From Zarea fungicola (taxonomy: Eukaryota > Ascomycota > Sordariomycetes > Hypocreales > Cordycipitaceae): a DNA stretch of 64,000 nucleotides. Both the position numbers and the translations under genes were made by a program. The stretch spans positions 1 through 64,000 of the forward strand of contig FWCC01000123.1 in NCBI GenBank assembly GCA_900169235.1, in the 5' to 3' direction. The notes beneath the pieces are model-generated. The model made no database searches, was not told the DNA's origin, and was given only the letters and a program-made list of their open reading frames with translations. Each line of letters begins with the position of its first letter. Position 1 is the first letter of the stretch. Positions 45,906 through 56,118 of this stretch are shown here, piece after piece.

Positions 45906-48900
45906 TCAGCCCAGCTTCTGACTGATGCCAATAAGAAGCTGTCGAATCGACTTCATCAAGTGCTGCTCAACTCCCTCGAAATTGGTGACCGCCTCACCCT
46001 CGCCACCTGGTGGGACAATACTGGCATCAACAAACCCCAAAACTCGGTCGATGGCTGACAGTGTAACAGCTTCGGCCTTGGCTTCTCCCAGGCGAGCTTT
46101 CAGGGCCTTTATCGACACTTCTTTGAAGCCGTTGAGAGAAGCGAGGACCTTGGCATCAAAAATCGGTGGACTTTCACCGGGTGGCACAGATGTAACACCT
46201 GGTGGAAGTGGCGTCGGAATCATATTTTTGAAACAGCCATCTATAACCTGGCGGATACCCTTGATACAAATAGCTTCCATCTTATCATTCTCCGTAGCAT
46301 CCTTCTTCAAGCCAACACAGCGATTCAGTGCAGACATGACAATTGCTTCAGCCTTAGGGTTGCGAGCCTTCTTGAGATTGTCCACCAATCCAGTCGTAAG
46401 TCCAAGAACAGCTTGCAGCAGACGTGGGTCAATGACAGGCCGTGTAGCTGCAGGGCTGGGTGATGTGGCTAGTGCCTTGCCTGCTGCAACCGATTGCTGT
46501 GGTTGTGCCTGCGGCGTAGTTGCCGGGCCGGGCGAGTGCTTTGGAAGACTTGCTTGCGCAGGCGCAATGGGCTGACCAGGGCCAGCTTCGGGTTTGAAGG
46601 CGGTATTGGTGGGAGCAGGAGGAGGCCTGGAGGCATACGGGGAGCTGTAGGTTCCCGGCTGTGGTGCTCCCATCTGCGGTCGCGCTGGTGCCGGAGGATA
46701 TCCGATCGGCGTAGGTGTTGGCTGAGCCGCAACCGGGGCAGGGGGGTGCTGTGGCTGTTGCAAAGGCTGCTGCGGGGGTTGTTGGAGAGGCTGTTGCCCT
46801 GATTGCTGCAGCGCCTGCGTTTGCTGCTGCTGCTGCTGCTGTTGCGGCATGGCTAATGGTGCTTGTACTTGCTGCAAAGCTTGGGGTTGATGCGGCTGAG
46901 GCTGCGGCTGGTACATAGGACGGGGTTGAGCCGGCTGGCCGTATCCTTGGACTTGATAGCCAGGAACGTGTTGCCCATAGCCCGGTGCTTGCATGTGTGG
47001 CTGCTGATGTCCGCTATACGGGTAGGAATAAGGGCCATAAGCCTGAGCCGCCATAGCTCGGTCTGGCGACGAGGCCTTGCGCTTCTTTCCAGCATCAAGT
47101 TCAACGCCAGGAACCCGGGACCAGAGGTTCGTGGTCTCATCCTTTTTAAAGGCCTCGTTCCCTATGAGGTTATGGCGGACACTGCTCTCCCAACCCTTCG
47201 TTTCGGTATGGAAGTAAAACCATGGGTATCGTTGGCAAATTCTCTTGTAAATCTGCTTCAGAGTCAGGCCGTCTGGACCGGCAGCTGTTAATGTCTCGTC
47301 AATCAGCACGCCGTAATTCTTGTTGGGCTTTTGGAGCTGCTCCTCCGTATAGTCTTCAATCTTTAGCTCCAGCGGAGGCGATTTCGGTCGGGCTTTCTTC
47401 TCCTTCTTCTCCCGTGCTCTCCTCTCGGCATCGGAGCCCTCGGCACCATCCTCACGCGGCTTACGAGGCTTGTACTTGCGCTTCTCAGGCTGCTCCCCTG
47501 CATTCTCGGGCATGGGATGCTTTCGTGGTCGGCCAACCTTGCGCTTAATAGGCGGCTCAATGGGTGGCGCTTGTGGTAATGTCTTTTTCGCCATTTCTTG
47601 TTGCTGCTTCTTGAGCAGGCGCTGTTCGCGCTTCGACATGATGCCATTCTTGGGAGGTCTTCCAGGGCCTCTCTTCTTAGGTATCTCCGGCATCAGAAGA
47701 CCGGATTCCGGATCTCTAATGAAAGTCTCAGTCTTTATTGTGCCATCACCTTCCAGTGCCTCCTCTTCTCCCTCTTCTCCATCGTCGTCTTCGTCTTCGC
47801 CCATTTCCTCGTCACCATCGACATCGGCGTCTCCTTCCCCGAGATCGGAGAGCTCGGCTAGTGACCCGTCGACATCTGATAATTCGTCGCTGGTGTCCTG
47901 TATCTGTCCATTGCCGTGAGTCTGTTCGAATTCAAAGCTCATTTCTTTACCGCCGTGCGTCTGGCGTTTCTTGGCTGGCTTCTTCTCCTCGAGATACTCC
48001 TCTGCGCCGGTTCGGCCTCGTTCGACACCGTTGATTATGAAACGGAAGTCAATGTCCTTGATCTGGAGACGGTCACCGCACTTCAGCACTACCTTTTCGC
48101 TTTTGTAGTGAACGTCTTCGCAAAAGAATCCATTCTTATGAAGCGGGATAGCCTCGAAAACACCTTCCTGCTGGTTATAGGCAATCTTGAGATGTTCGCG
48201 AGAAATAGCCTTGGTTTTGCTCGCGATATTCGGCCCCGGGGAGTGGATGCCAATAAAGGGCACATGCCAGGGCGATGGTCGCAATGATGTTAGGTCGACG
48301 GCGGCGGCACCCGGCGTATGTGAGACGTACTGGCGATTGGAGATTATATTATCCTGATTTTCTTCATTGTCCTGCTGGGATGACCCTGCAGTGCTCGTCT
48401 TGCGGCGCTTTGCGGGCCGCCCACTCTCTTCGCTATCGGATTCGGGGCCCAGCATACCGCCTTCCTCGGAAACATACGACTTGCTGAACTTGCTACGATC
48501 GTGCAGGATGGGCGAGGGCGGAGGCAGGCCCCGCATAGCGTTTTCCTCGACACGGCGCTTGTGGACGTCTGCGCGTTTTTCATCGCGTCGGGCTTGCTCC
48601 ATGGCACGCTGGTCACGGCCGATAATGACAGCATAGGTTGTAATCTGGAAGACGGAGTCGGCAAACTCGACGCGCGCAAAGGACTCGAGGCCCTTTTCGG
48701 CCCCGGGCTGGCGGACGGTGCTACCGGGGATGAGACCATTCGCGGAGGCAGTATCCATGGGGTTAGGCAGCGTCACCTGTGAGGGGGTAACGGTGGGCGG
48801 GGGCGACATGGCCGTGGGCGCGTTGGACATGGAGGCGAGGGCCATCATCATGTAGGCGCGGTGGTCGATGCTTGTCGTGCCGACTGGAGTAAAGGGAGTC

Positions 48901-49514
48901 GAGGGGGCGTATTGATCCTGGCTGCTCATGGCGGCTGGCTGCGTCGTCTGTAGCGGATATTGCTGCTGCTGCTGCTGCTGCCGGCTGCCGCCCTCTTGCC
49001 CGCGGTTTGTTGTCGGAGTGGTGGCAGGCCGTGTTGCGCTGGTCTGTGTCGCGGCAGACATTTGCACCAGATCTAATACTTGCGCATTCTGGTGTACATT
49101 GACAGTGCTAGCATTATTCGCGGTTGGTGTGCTGGGTCGGAGTTTGTTATTGGCAGTGGCGGTGGTGGTGGCGGTTGTCGATGGTCCATTGGCAGGGTCG
49201 TCGGTTTGTAGGTTGGGCGGTGCAGGAGCAGCCAAGGCAGCGAGCGCATCCGCCACATCGGGAATGGTGGAAGGATCTGATGAGGCCGCAGTCGTAGATG
49301 CCGCCGCAGCGGGTGTCGGCTGCTGGAAAGAAACGACGGCAGCGGCGGCGTCGTCGGGGCGGCCATGATGGCCAGCGCTCGACGAAGTCATCGCTGCTTC
49401 CTGCCGAACAGCTCCTTCGCCTTTCTCCTCCCGGGCGGGTGGTTGGTTTTCACGCGCGCGCGCGGCTCGTAGTGGGCTGAGAATGGACTGCGAATTAATC
49501 GGAGAAATACTCAA
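45906..49514 (-). CDS. FHA and forkhead transcription factor FHL1-like (1202 aa, intronless)
   Basis: Yeast Fhl1 binds ribosomal protein gene promoters with co-factors Ifh1/Crf1 through its FHA domain. Here an FHA-type region covers about residues 275-495, split by a long insert: FARVEFADSVFQITTYAVII at the start, then SREHLKIAYNQQEGVFEAIP and LQIKDIDFRFIINGV at the end. After an acidic stretch (about 555-600) come AT-hook-like GRPPK and GRPRK motifs in Lys/Arg-rich sequence. The forkhead domain (about 730-830) has NYGVLIDETLTAAGPDGLTL, YKRICQRYPWFYF and WESSVRHNLIGNEAF. The C-terminal third is Gln/Pro-rich with a CAG-type run, then a conserved helical tail. The N-terminus has a second polyQ run. 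The start at 49514 is the first Met; MTSSSAGHHG further in is an alternative. Confidence 0.9.
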   Translation of the reverse strand: MSISPINSQSILSPLRAARARENQPPAREEKGEGAVRQEAAMTSSSAGHHGRPDDAAAAVVSFQQPTPAAAASTTAASSDPSTIPDVADALAALAAPAPPNLQTDDPANGPSTTATTTATANNKLRPSTPTANNASTVNVHQNAQVLDLVQMSAATQTSATRPATTPTTNRGQEGGSRQQQQQQQYPLQTTQPAAMSSQDQYAPSTPFTPVGTTSIDHRAYMMMALASMSNAPTAMSPPPTVTPSQVTLPNPMDTASANGLIPGSTVRQPGAEKGLESFARVEFADSVFQITTYAVIIGRDQRAMEQARRDEKRADVHKRRVEENAMRGLPPPSPILHDRSKFSKSYVSEEGGMLGPESDSEESGRPAKRRKTSTAGSSQQDNEENQDNIISNRQYVSHTPGAAAVDLTSLRPSPWHVPFIGIHSPGPNIASKTKAISREHLKIAYNQQEGVFEAIPLHKNGFFCEDVHYKSEKVVLKCGDRLQIKDIDFRFIINGVERGRTGAEEYLEEKKPAKKRQTHGGKEMSFEFEQTHGNGQIQDTSDELSDVDGSLAELSDLGEGDADVDGDEEMGEDEDDDGEEGEEEALEGDGTIKTETFIRDPESGLLMPEIPKKRGPGRPPKNGIMSKREQRLLKKQQQEMAKKTLPQAPPIEPPIKRKVGRPRKHPMPENAGEQPEKRKYKPRKPREDGAEGSDAERRAREKKEKKARPKSPPLELKIEDYTEEQLQKPNKNYGVLIDETLTAAGPDGLTLKQIYKRICQRYPWFYFHTETKGWESSVRHNLIGNEAFKKDETTNLWSRVPGVELDAGKKRKASSPDRAMAAQAYGPYSYPYSGHQQPHMQAPGYGQHVPGYQVQGYGQPAQPRPMYQPQPQPHQPQALQQVQAPLAMPQQQQQQQQTQALQQSGQQPLQQPPQQPLQQPQHPPAPVAAQPTPTPIGYPPAPARPQMGAPQPGTYSSPYASRPPPAPTNTAFKPEAGPGQPIAPAQASLPKHSPGPATTPQAQPQQSVAAGKALATSPSPAATRPVIDPRLLQAVLGLTTGLVDNLKKARNPKAEAIVMSALNRCVGLKKDATENDKMEAICIKGIRQVIDGCFKNMIPTPLPPGVTSVPPGESPPIFDAKVLASLNGFKEVSIKALKARLGEAKAEAVTLSAIDRVLGFVDASIVPPGGEGEAVTNFEGVEQHLMKSIRQLLIGISQKLG
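46821..46843. repeat. TGC/GCA microsatellite (polyQ) in FHL1
   Basis: A (TGC)n run on the plus strand that reads as CAG codons on the FHL1 strand and encodes a polyglutamine run in the C-terminal low-complexity region. Length variation between strains is likely. Confidence 0.85.
48961..48981. repeat. Second TGC microsatellite (polyQ) in FHL1
   Basis: (TGC)7 on the plus strand reads as CAG codons on the gene strand and encodes seven Gln in the N-terminal low-complexity region, before the FHA domain. Confidence 0.85.
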
Positions 49515-50185
49515 TGGCAGTCCTCGCCCTATGACTAGCTAGGGGTTAACCGTCGACAGTCGTCGTCGTCGGTAGCTGTGTTGACTGGACGGGGGGTGGC
49601 CTTAAACCGAGATGGGCAAAAGAATTTATTAGCATGGGCGGGCAAAGGCGAGGCGTCGGGATCTCTTGCACGGGCGGCGCTCGCTCCAGTCAACGGACGG
49701 GAGTGCCAGCAGCCAAAATGACGCGTTATGATTGGCTGATCCCCAGTGACTCCTCACTTCGGGAGTTGGGACAAATCTTTAAGGTAAATTAGCGCCAAAC
49801 ACTGCTAAATGTTCCACTGAGTCACTGGTTTTTGCGGTGTTTGATCGCTAGCCATCTCTAGTTTCCTAGGGACTGCAACGTGCTAATAAAGCCGTACATC
49901 CTTGGAATCTCTAAAAGAACCCCACTTCAAAGCAAAACAATGAAGAACTCGCTAGCCCGAGGTCGTTGCAAAGTCTTTACAAAATTCTAATAATAACTAG
50001 ACAGGAGCTAATAGTTGGATGGTATTTTGGCTATCAAATTTCATGCTGAATTATTGCCACTCCTGGTTGCCTTACAACGAGTATCATTACCCGAGTCACA
50101 AATCCCGCCAAACGCCAGCAAATCAATTAATTACCTCGCAAAAAACACAGGAAACATGCATCTCCAGCCAAAGAGTCCGCTGTTA
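49515..50185. promoter_or_regulatory. FHL1 upstream region
   Basis: This 671 bp spacer contains the FHL1 promoter and the 3' end of the four-TM gene. The first 200 bp upstream of FHL1 are GC-rich with CGTCGTCGTC runs, the remainder is AT-rich. No specific site is claimed. Confidence 0.4.
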
Positions 50186-51040
50186 TTATGCATCCATCGA
50201 CTCTTCCAAATACTCATATCCGTCTTCTGGCGGCAGCAGATATGCACTCAGCGCCAGGCCAACCACTGTCAAAATACATAGCAGACAACTAAATAGTGCA
50301 AGATACCATGAGGTTCCCAGTTCCCAGCCTGGAATGATAAACTGATCGTCGTGATCAAAAAGATATGCCTGGCCAAGTTCCGTAGCGTCAGCCAGGCCCC
50401 ACAATGCAAGATAAAATCCATCTCATCTTTGTTGAAAAAGAGACGAGCGGACAATAGTACTTACAACGAAAGAAATCACCACCAGCTGCAGCGCTGCAAA
50501 CGTCGAGATGAGGCCAGCAACAAGTGGCCAGCCACGCTCCCGCTTATACTTGCCTCCACCGAGCATCATGCCAAAGGCCACCAGACTTGCTAGACTGATA
50601 ATGACGGAAAACGAAGCCAGCCAACCTGTAGTCCGCCACACGGTGCAGAAATATCTCTGCTCAGACTGGCACAGAATATCTGTTGGATACGGTGTGCACT
50701 TGTAGCCATCAATGTTGGAGCAGCTCTTGTGTAGGCCAATTATCTTATGTACGGTGTCCCCGTTGGCCGTGGTGACAGAATAGTCAATCCAGTTGGGAAT
50801 AGCAATCGATGCTACAATCAGGGCTGAGGCTAAAAAAAAATGTCACATGAATTATCAGCATGGCGTTCTCGTCACCCAAAGACTACCACAAGATGGTCAA
50901 GATGGTTGTGCACAGTTATTACGCTGGCGCCATCGGCATCGACGGGGTGGAGCACACGTCCTCCATGGAGTAGAACAGTCCAAATACATACAGGCCACAA
51001 AGACAACAAGAGCTGCCGAATATATCGAGATTCGAGTCAT
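50186..51040 (-). CDS. Four-TM integral membrane protein, fungal conserved (198 aa)
   Basis: Function unknown; topology resembles fungal Sur7/claudin-like tetraspan proteins. Exons 51040-50992, 50829-50465 and 50368-50186, with introns of 162 and 96 bp. TM1 ISIYSAALVVFVASSALIVA; then an extracellular-type loop (IPNWIDYSV, GLHKSC, with three further Cys before TM2: C-T-P, L-C-Q and F-C-T). TM2 starts WRTTGWLASFSVIISLASLV; TM3 follows KRERGWPLVAGLIS; TM4 SWYLALFSCLLCILTVVGLA. The tail is LPPEDGYEYLEESMDA. I chose the last acceptor (CAG before GCATATC, branch CTGAC) because it yields VAYLFDHDDQFIIPGWELG, which matches a conserved fungal motif; other acceptors shift the frame. From memory this family is widespread but unnamed in Sordariomycetes. 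Confidence 0.75.
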
Positions 51041-51611
51041 TGTGTCACTTCAAACGTCGCCGGTGACGACAAGCGATGGATACATCCCTTGTTGATGACA
51101 GGAATAAGGTGATGTTTGTGTGGCAAACGTGTCGTCTCCCGGATGCTCTAATATGAGCCAAAACGGGTGCCTAGTGAAGCATCGCAGGGCCCCACTCCTT
51201 ACATCACGATTTAACGGCTGAGTTATACCTACCCTACGCACTCTTATACCTGCCCTACGCACTCAGGGCAAGTGAGTCACAAACAATTGCCGAGAACATA
51301 CACGTTACAGTTTGCATTTGACTTGTTGCAATAAAATTCGTTTCAATTACAAAATCAAAGACAGGTATATAAAATTCTCAAAATTAGCGACTGACGCCAG
51401 TGGCCTAAATCACCAGTGTCCCCTAGTACTTCTCAAATATGAATAGCAAGCCAGAACAATAATATAAGCGAAAAACCCAGAATCCGAAAGAGAGAAAAAT
51501 AGTCTGCAAGAAAAACTCTCAACGAAAAGGAGAGAAAAAAAAAAGAGAGGGGATAGAAAAGAAAATGGTATTCCCCAAACCACTCGTCGCGAGTATAACC
51601 GTGCCTTTGAT
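51041..51611. other. Intergenic region, four-TM gene promoter side
   Basis: The region lies between the four-TM start and the FHA-gene stop. It contains the 21-bp tandem repeat at 51223-51264. The right half is A-rich (51530-51545) and includes the 3' end of the FHA gene. No gene. Confidence 0.45.
51223..51264. repeat. Two tandem copies of a 21-bp unit
   Basis: TTATACCTACCCTACGCACTC is followed directly by a second copy with one A-to-G change. It lies 183-224 bp upstream of the ATG of the four-TM gene, within its promoter. It could be a duplicated binding site. Confidence 0.85.
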
Positions 51612-53228
51612 TTAAAAATTTGGAGCTGTAGCAATGAGAGCTGTCATCACAGCGGCGCCTCCGAACGCAGCAATGCCCAAGAATTCGGCCGCTGTTCGGA
51701 GTCTCTTGAGAACAGGGCCTGTAGTTGTGCCGAGGGCGGCAGCCGAAGAGGTAGAAGCAGGACGAGAGTCATTTGCTGCACACTCAACAATCTGCTCCTC
51801 AGCAACTTCAGGGCCAGAAATTTCGGCCGCCTTGCGCTTTCTTGGCCTGTTTAGGCCCAAAACATCGCCCTTCTCAGTTTCTCCCTGGAGTCCGTGATCG
51901 ATGTTATTTGCCAGGGAGTTAAAGTTGCTGGCTAAGACGGTCGGTTGAACTTTGGCTGCTGTAGATTCTGGTGCATTGCGTAAAGCTTCGTCGAGGTTGA
52001 AGGATTTGGCAAAGTCGTTTGATACAGATGAAGTAACCTCCGCCAGGAGTCTGTTATGCTCGCGCGCAATAAAGTACTCTGGCTTTCCAGAGACAGCGCC
52101 AAGGCTTTCCGCTCGTCGTAGCGAGTTGACTGCTTCAAAAATAGCCGGCTTATACTGCTCAACCGGGTATGCTCCCGGGGTAGACTGCTTATTTTCTTCG
52201 CAGGCCAAATCATTCGCCTCTTTGTATTGCCTTGCTGGTGGGAATCCTTCACTGGCTAGACCAATAGGCCCATCATCGAAAGAGCCAAGATCGGCCTCCA
52301 TGTCAACAGTTCCAAGAGTGTAGTCACCATCGTGGACCGGAAGATCCAAAGCCTCAGATGCGGGGCTACTAGAGCTGGGGATATTGTCCTCAGAAACTGG
52401 TTCCGAGGTTAAATCAATAGGGTCCGACGTTTCAAACCCGTGAAACTCTGCCAGTTCCAAGTTGTTGCTGCTGAGCACAGCAGCACTGGTGCGAAGTGAT
52501 GGTTCATCAAGATGATCAAGATCGTCCTCGTCGTCTTCATCAATACTACTGAATGCCGCTGGGCTATCCATCTCATCACAATCGGTTTCATCAGGGACTT
52601 GGAATACCGCTGGTCCAGTGGTCGAGCTAAAGCTTGTTAGCATAGAAGCAGTGCATGGAATATCATGTACCCACGTAATTTCTACGTCGCTATCAGTCTT
52701 GTTTTCGCCAAACTCTAGAGCCACCTTCATGGCACATTGAGGAAAGCTTTCTCGGCCGCGTTCGATACTGATGCCGAACTTGAGTACATCACCGTCAGCC
52801 AGCGCCTGCGACTGTCCTGACCTCAGTCGAGTATCGTTATGATAGGTCCCATGTAGCGAACCAACGTCACGAACAAAAACGGTCTGTACTCATGTTAGTA
52901 TAGTGGCAATCCAAGGAACAAAAATACGAGGCAAACCTGGCTTTGCGAGTTTAGTTTGAGCTCGGCGTGCTGTCTTGACATGACTGGTGCATCGATCCAG
53001 GCGTTGTACATTCGGGGCTCTAGTGTAGAGCTTCGCTTCGATGCTCGACCGATGGAAACAGCACGCTTCTGGTTAGACAGGAGAAGGCGGCGCTGCGGGA
53101 AAGTGAGGCTCGTTGGAGCCAAGCACGAGAGGGTGACGATTACTACGACCATGTAAGTGGGACATTCTTGCCAGCGGCCACGTGAGTTATAGAAGCGTAC
53201 CTTCGCCGTCAGCAAGTGCTGGAGACAT
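51612..53228 (-). CDS. FHA-domain protein with C-terminal membrane segment (501 aa)
   Basis: FHA domains bind phosphothreonine peptides; the partner here is unknown. Exons: 53228-53201, 53142-52937 and 52883-51612; introns of 58 and 53 bp. The first exon gives MSPALADGE, and splicing joins it to VIVTLSCLAP. FHA (about residues 20-110): RRLLLSNQKRAVSIGRASKR, APVMSRQHAELKLNSQSQ (S-R-Q-H as the S-x-x-H core), TVFVRDVGSLHGTYHND and LRSGQSQALADGDVLKFG. A long acidic, Ser-rich linker follows, then a basic NRPRKRKAAE patch and a final hydrophobic LGIAAFGGAAVMTALIATA before the end, suggesting a tail anchor. An FHA plus tail anchor recalls Far9/Far10/SLMAP proteins, but there the FHA lies differently, so I do not assign that name. 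Confidence 0.8.
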
Positions 53229-56118
53229 GCTTCAAGTGTAAAATCGAAAAAGAAACAAGAAAAAGGCAGTGCATGTGCTGCGAGTTTTGTAGGAGGCGTG
53301 AACTGATGACTGGCACTGGGCCGGTCGGTTGCCCGGATGTCCAGGATCGAGAGCAGGAAGTGGGGGGGTATTGACGACGTTGGTAGCAGAAGTTTCGATG
53401 GGAGTGCGGGGGAAGATCCCTTTGAATATCTTCTGAACCGCTCTGATATACTTTAAAAACGAGAATTTTAGACAGAAAATGGAATGTGCAAAGGGCAACA
53501 GCCGATGGCAGAAAGAGTGATTGATGAAGATGGGTGAAGTTGAGGTGGGGCAGGAGTGGAAGCCCGCAACACTGATGCCTCCACGCACGAACTGCCCTAT
53601 CAACTAGCTGTAGTGACGGTCACAAGGCCCTCCAGGCAGCTATCGCCCCGCCAAGCTCCGCCGCAGTTCACAGGTACGAGGTTTTACCTTTGTAGTGCGG
53701 GCGTCAATCAATACAGACCATGAAGTCCCAAGGTCATACCGTAGAAATATAGATAGAAATAGAAATAGAGGTAGACGTCGCTCATTCTGTATAGTACATG
53801 AGGACATGGATATTATGTTACATTTGTCTTGACCAAGTGCTACTTTCTGCAGAGCTCCTATGTAATGCCACATGCTGCGCTGAGTGTCATTGACCCACTG
53901 GTGATGAGGCGGTTGCTGGATGATGTGCTACTACAAGCAAGTCAACTAAGTTGATGCAGATGATAAACACCTGTGATCTTTGAAGGGAAATGTAATAGGG
54001 AGAGAGGTGCGTACATGATTTCAAGGTATTGGGTGCCAAAAACGCTCACTTGTGACATCTGGCGGATGCTAGAGCTCCAAAGGACCTTCATACCGCAGAA
54101 ATTAAAGTGAACAATGGATAGCTCCGTCAGAATTGGGCCCAGAATTTGCTAGCATTTGATGGAATTTAAGTTGTAATATTTTAATTAGAGGCACGATCAA
54201 CAAGAGCGTTCTGGACGTACCCTGGCTAGGAAAGGCAGCACGATTAATATTATTCAGCACGATTTGGACAAGATTTCCGAGGTTGATAACGAGGGATGAG
54301 AAATGAGAAGTAACTTGTGGCGCTCAAATAGGTATGGTCCTTTGCTTGCCCCGGTGCAGTGGTATGCGAAGTATTGGGCAAGTCTGCTTCCGACATTGCT
54401 GTACTGTTCCTCAAAGACTCTGTGATGTCGACTAGGATACCCTGAGCGTCATCTTAAGCCTCCTACTAGGGGAATACTTGCACACATGAATACAAGAATG
54501 AGATGAAACCCACCAAAAATTTCATATGAAGTTCCTACGAGCTCTATTCGGCGAAGAGGAAGCCAGTTAGAGCCACCAGAACTTGAAACTGCCAAACAGG
54601 GCGGATGACTCTATTGGGCTGTGAGGGGCGCACACTAGATTTCCAACGCAGGCACAAGGAGAAAAAAAAAAAAAAGGCAACCACCATGGTGCCTGAAGCG
54701 TGCGCGGATCAGCACTTCATTTTTTTTGCTACACCGTAACGTTGGGTGGTAACTGAATATGGGAATCTGCAAGTCGGGCACCAAAAGCCCATCACTTGTT
54801 CATGGTAGCGTCTTGCTGGTAACATCCCCCGCAGCCAACCCTTGCACAAGGCCATGTCGTCGATCCTGGCGGACGCACTCTCCATAACACCATGTTACAG
54901 GTGAAATTGCGCAGAAACTTGTCAGCAATAAATTTCCTTGGAATGAAACGTGGCCGACTTTGCCAGAACGTGCACATGGCCAAGTGACCATGCATGGTAT
55001 ACTGTAAATGGCGGGCTCGGCTGCAAGGGAAGCGGGATGTCATTGAGACAGTACAGTGGGCCTACTAGATGCTGAGCTCAGAGGGATGGGTAGTGGGGTA
55101 GGAACACTGTGAGGAGGAGTACCTTGGTACTACTAGGCAAGTTGGCGGGTTATCAAATTAACGCTAGGTACCTTGTACTCTGAGTACTAATGTACGCGGT
55201 GTTACCAATGATGCATGTACTTACCAACCCGTACCTACGTTATCCGAGTACCAACTACCAGTAATCCGTTGAGCTATTGGGCTACAGCAGCGACTAAGTA
55301 CCTTGTTAACGTGTTGATAGTGAGAATACCTGTTTCTACCAGGTTGGGAGGGCATGGGGAACCCTAGCGCCGAATCGGGCGGAGGAGCTCCTATTAATTA
55401 TTGTTTGCAGTGCATCACGCATCTAATAAATGCGAGTGTCCTTTCAGCAGATCCCTCGTCCCATCACCCCACACAGGCACGTCAAGGGTGTCCCCGTGCC
55501 CGTCAACTGTGGCGACAATGGTCCGGCGGCTGAGTGTCTGCCCGCTTGCATGCTTGTGCTTGCCAAACTAAAATCGTCATGGCCCGCTGCCCTACCCACA
55601 CCACACGCCACACATGTCTTGAATCCACGATTAATTCTCGTGCCACCATACCGAGTACTCTAATCAATAAACCGCACATCTTCATGCCCTTGCCTGCCAC
55701 CTTTTCCCCCTTCTTTGTTGCCCATTTCAGCTCTAGATATACCCCTTGTAGCAACAGTCGCCATCGCCACTGCTACTACTTACCTCTACTTCTCCCCAGT
55801 ACTCGACAAGAATATTTCCACATGTGCCGGGCACCGACAATATTCTCGACACCACTCACAATATCAGACAGATAGCGTCTGGAGAAATCCCCACAAACTT
55901 GGACATAAATTTAGCAACGGCGCACGAAAACCACACTCAACGACGTCATACCCGATACAACCCAGCGACGTTCAAACCTTTTCCGCAAGGAAGTAAGAGA
56001 CATATTGTTGCCCGCTTTTCTCTGCCGACAATAAGTCGGAAGCGTGGGAACAATATCAGCCAAACCTTTCTCAGCGCGGACAAATCCTTGAAACCTTTTG
56101 TAGCCTCAGTCCACAACC
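53229..56118. other. 2.9 kb divergent intergenic stretch (FHA protein / IFRD)
   Basis: No supported gene. The left end is the promoter of the FHA gene. Around 53748-53775 are short (AGAAAT)n-like repeats. Between about 55118 and 55320 there is a cluster of GTAC-centred words (GGTACC, AGTACC, TGTACT), discussed in the findings. The last about 700 bp before the IFRD ATG is C-rich and pyrimidine-rich, typical of a leader with possible 5' UTR introns that I cannot place. Confidence 0.45.
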
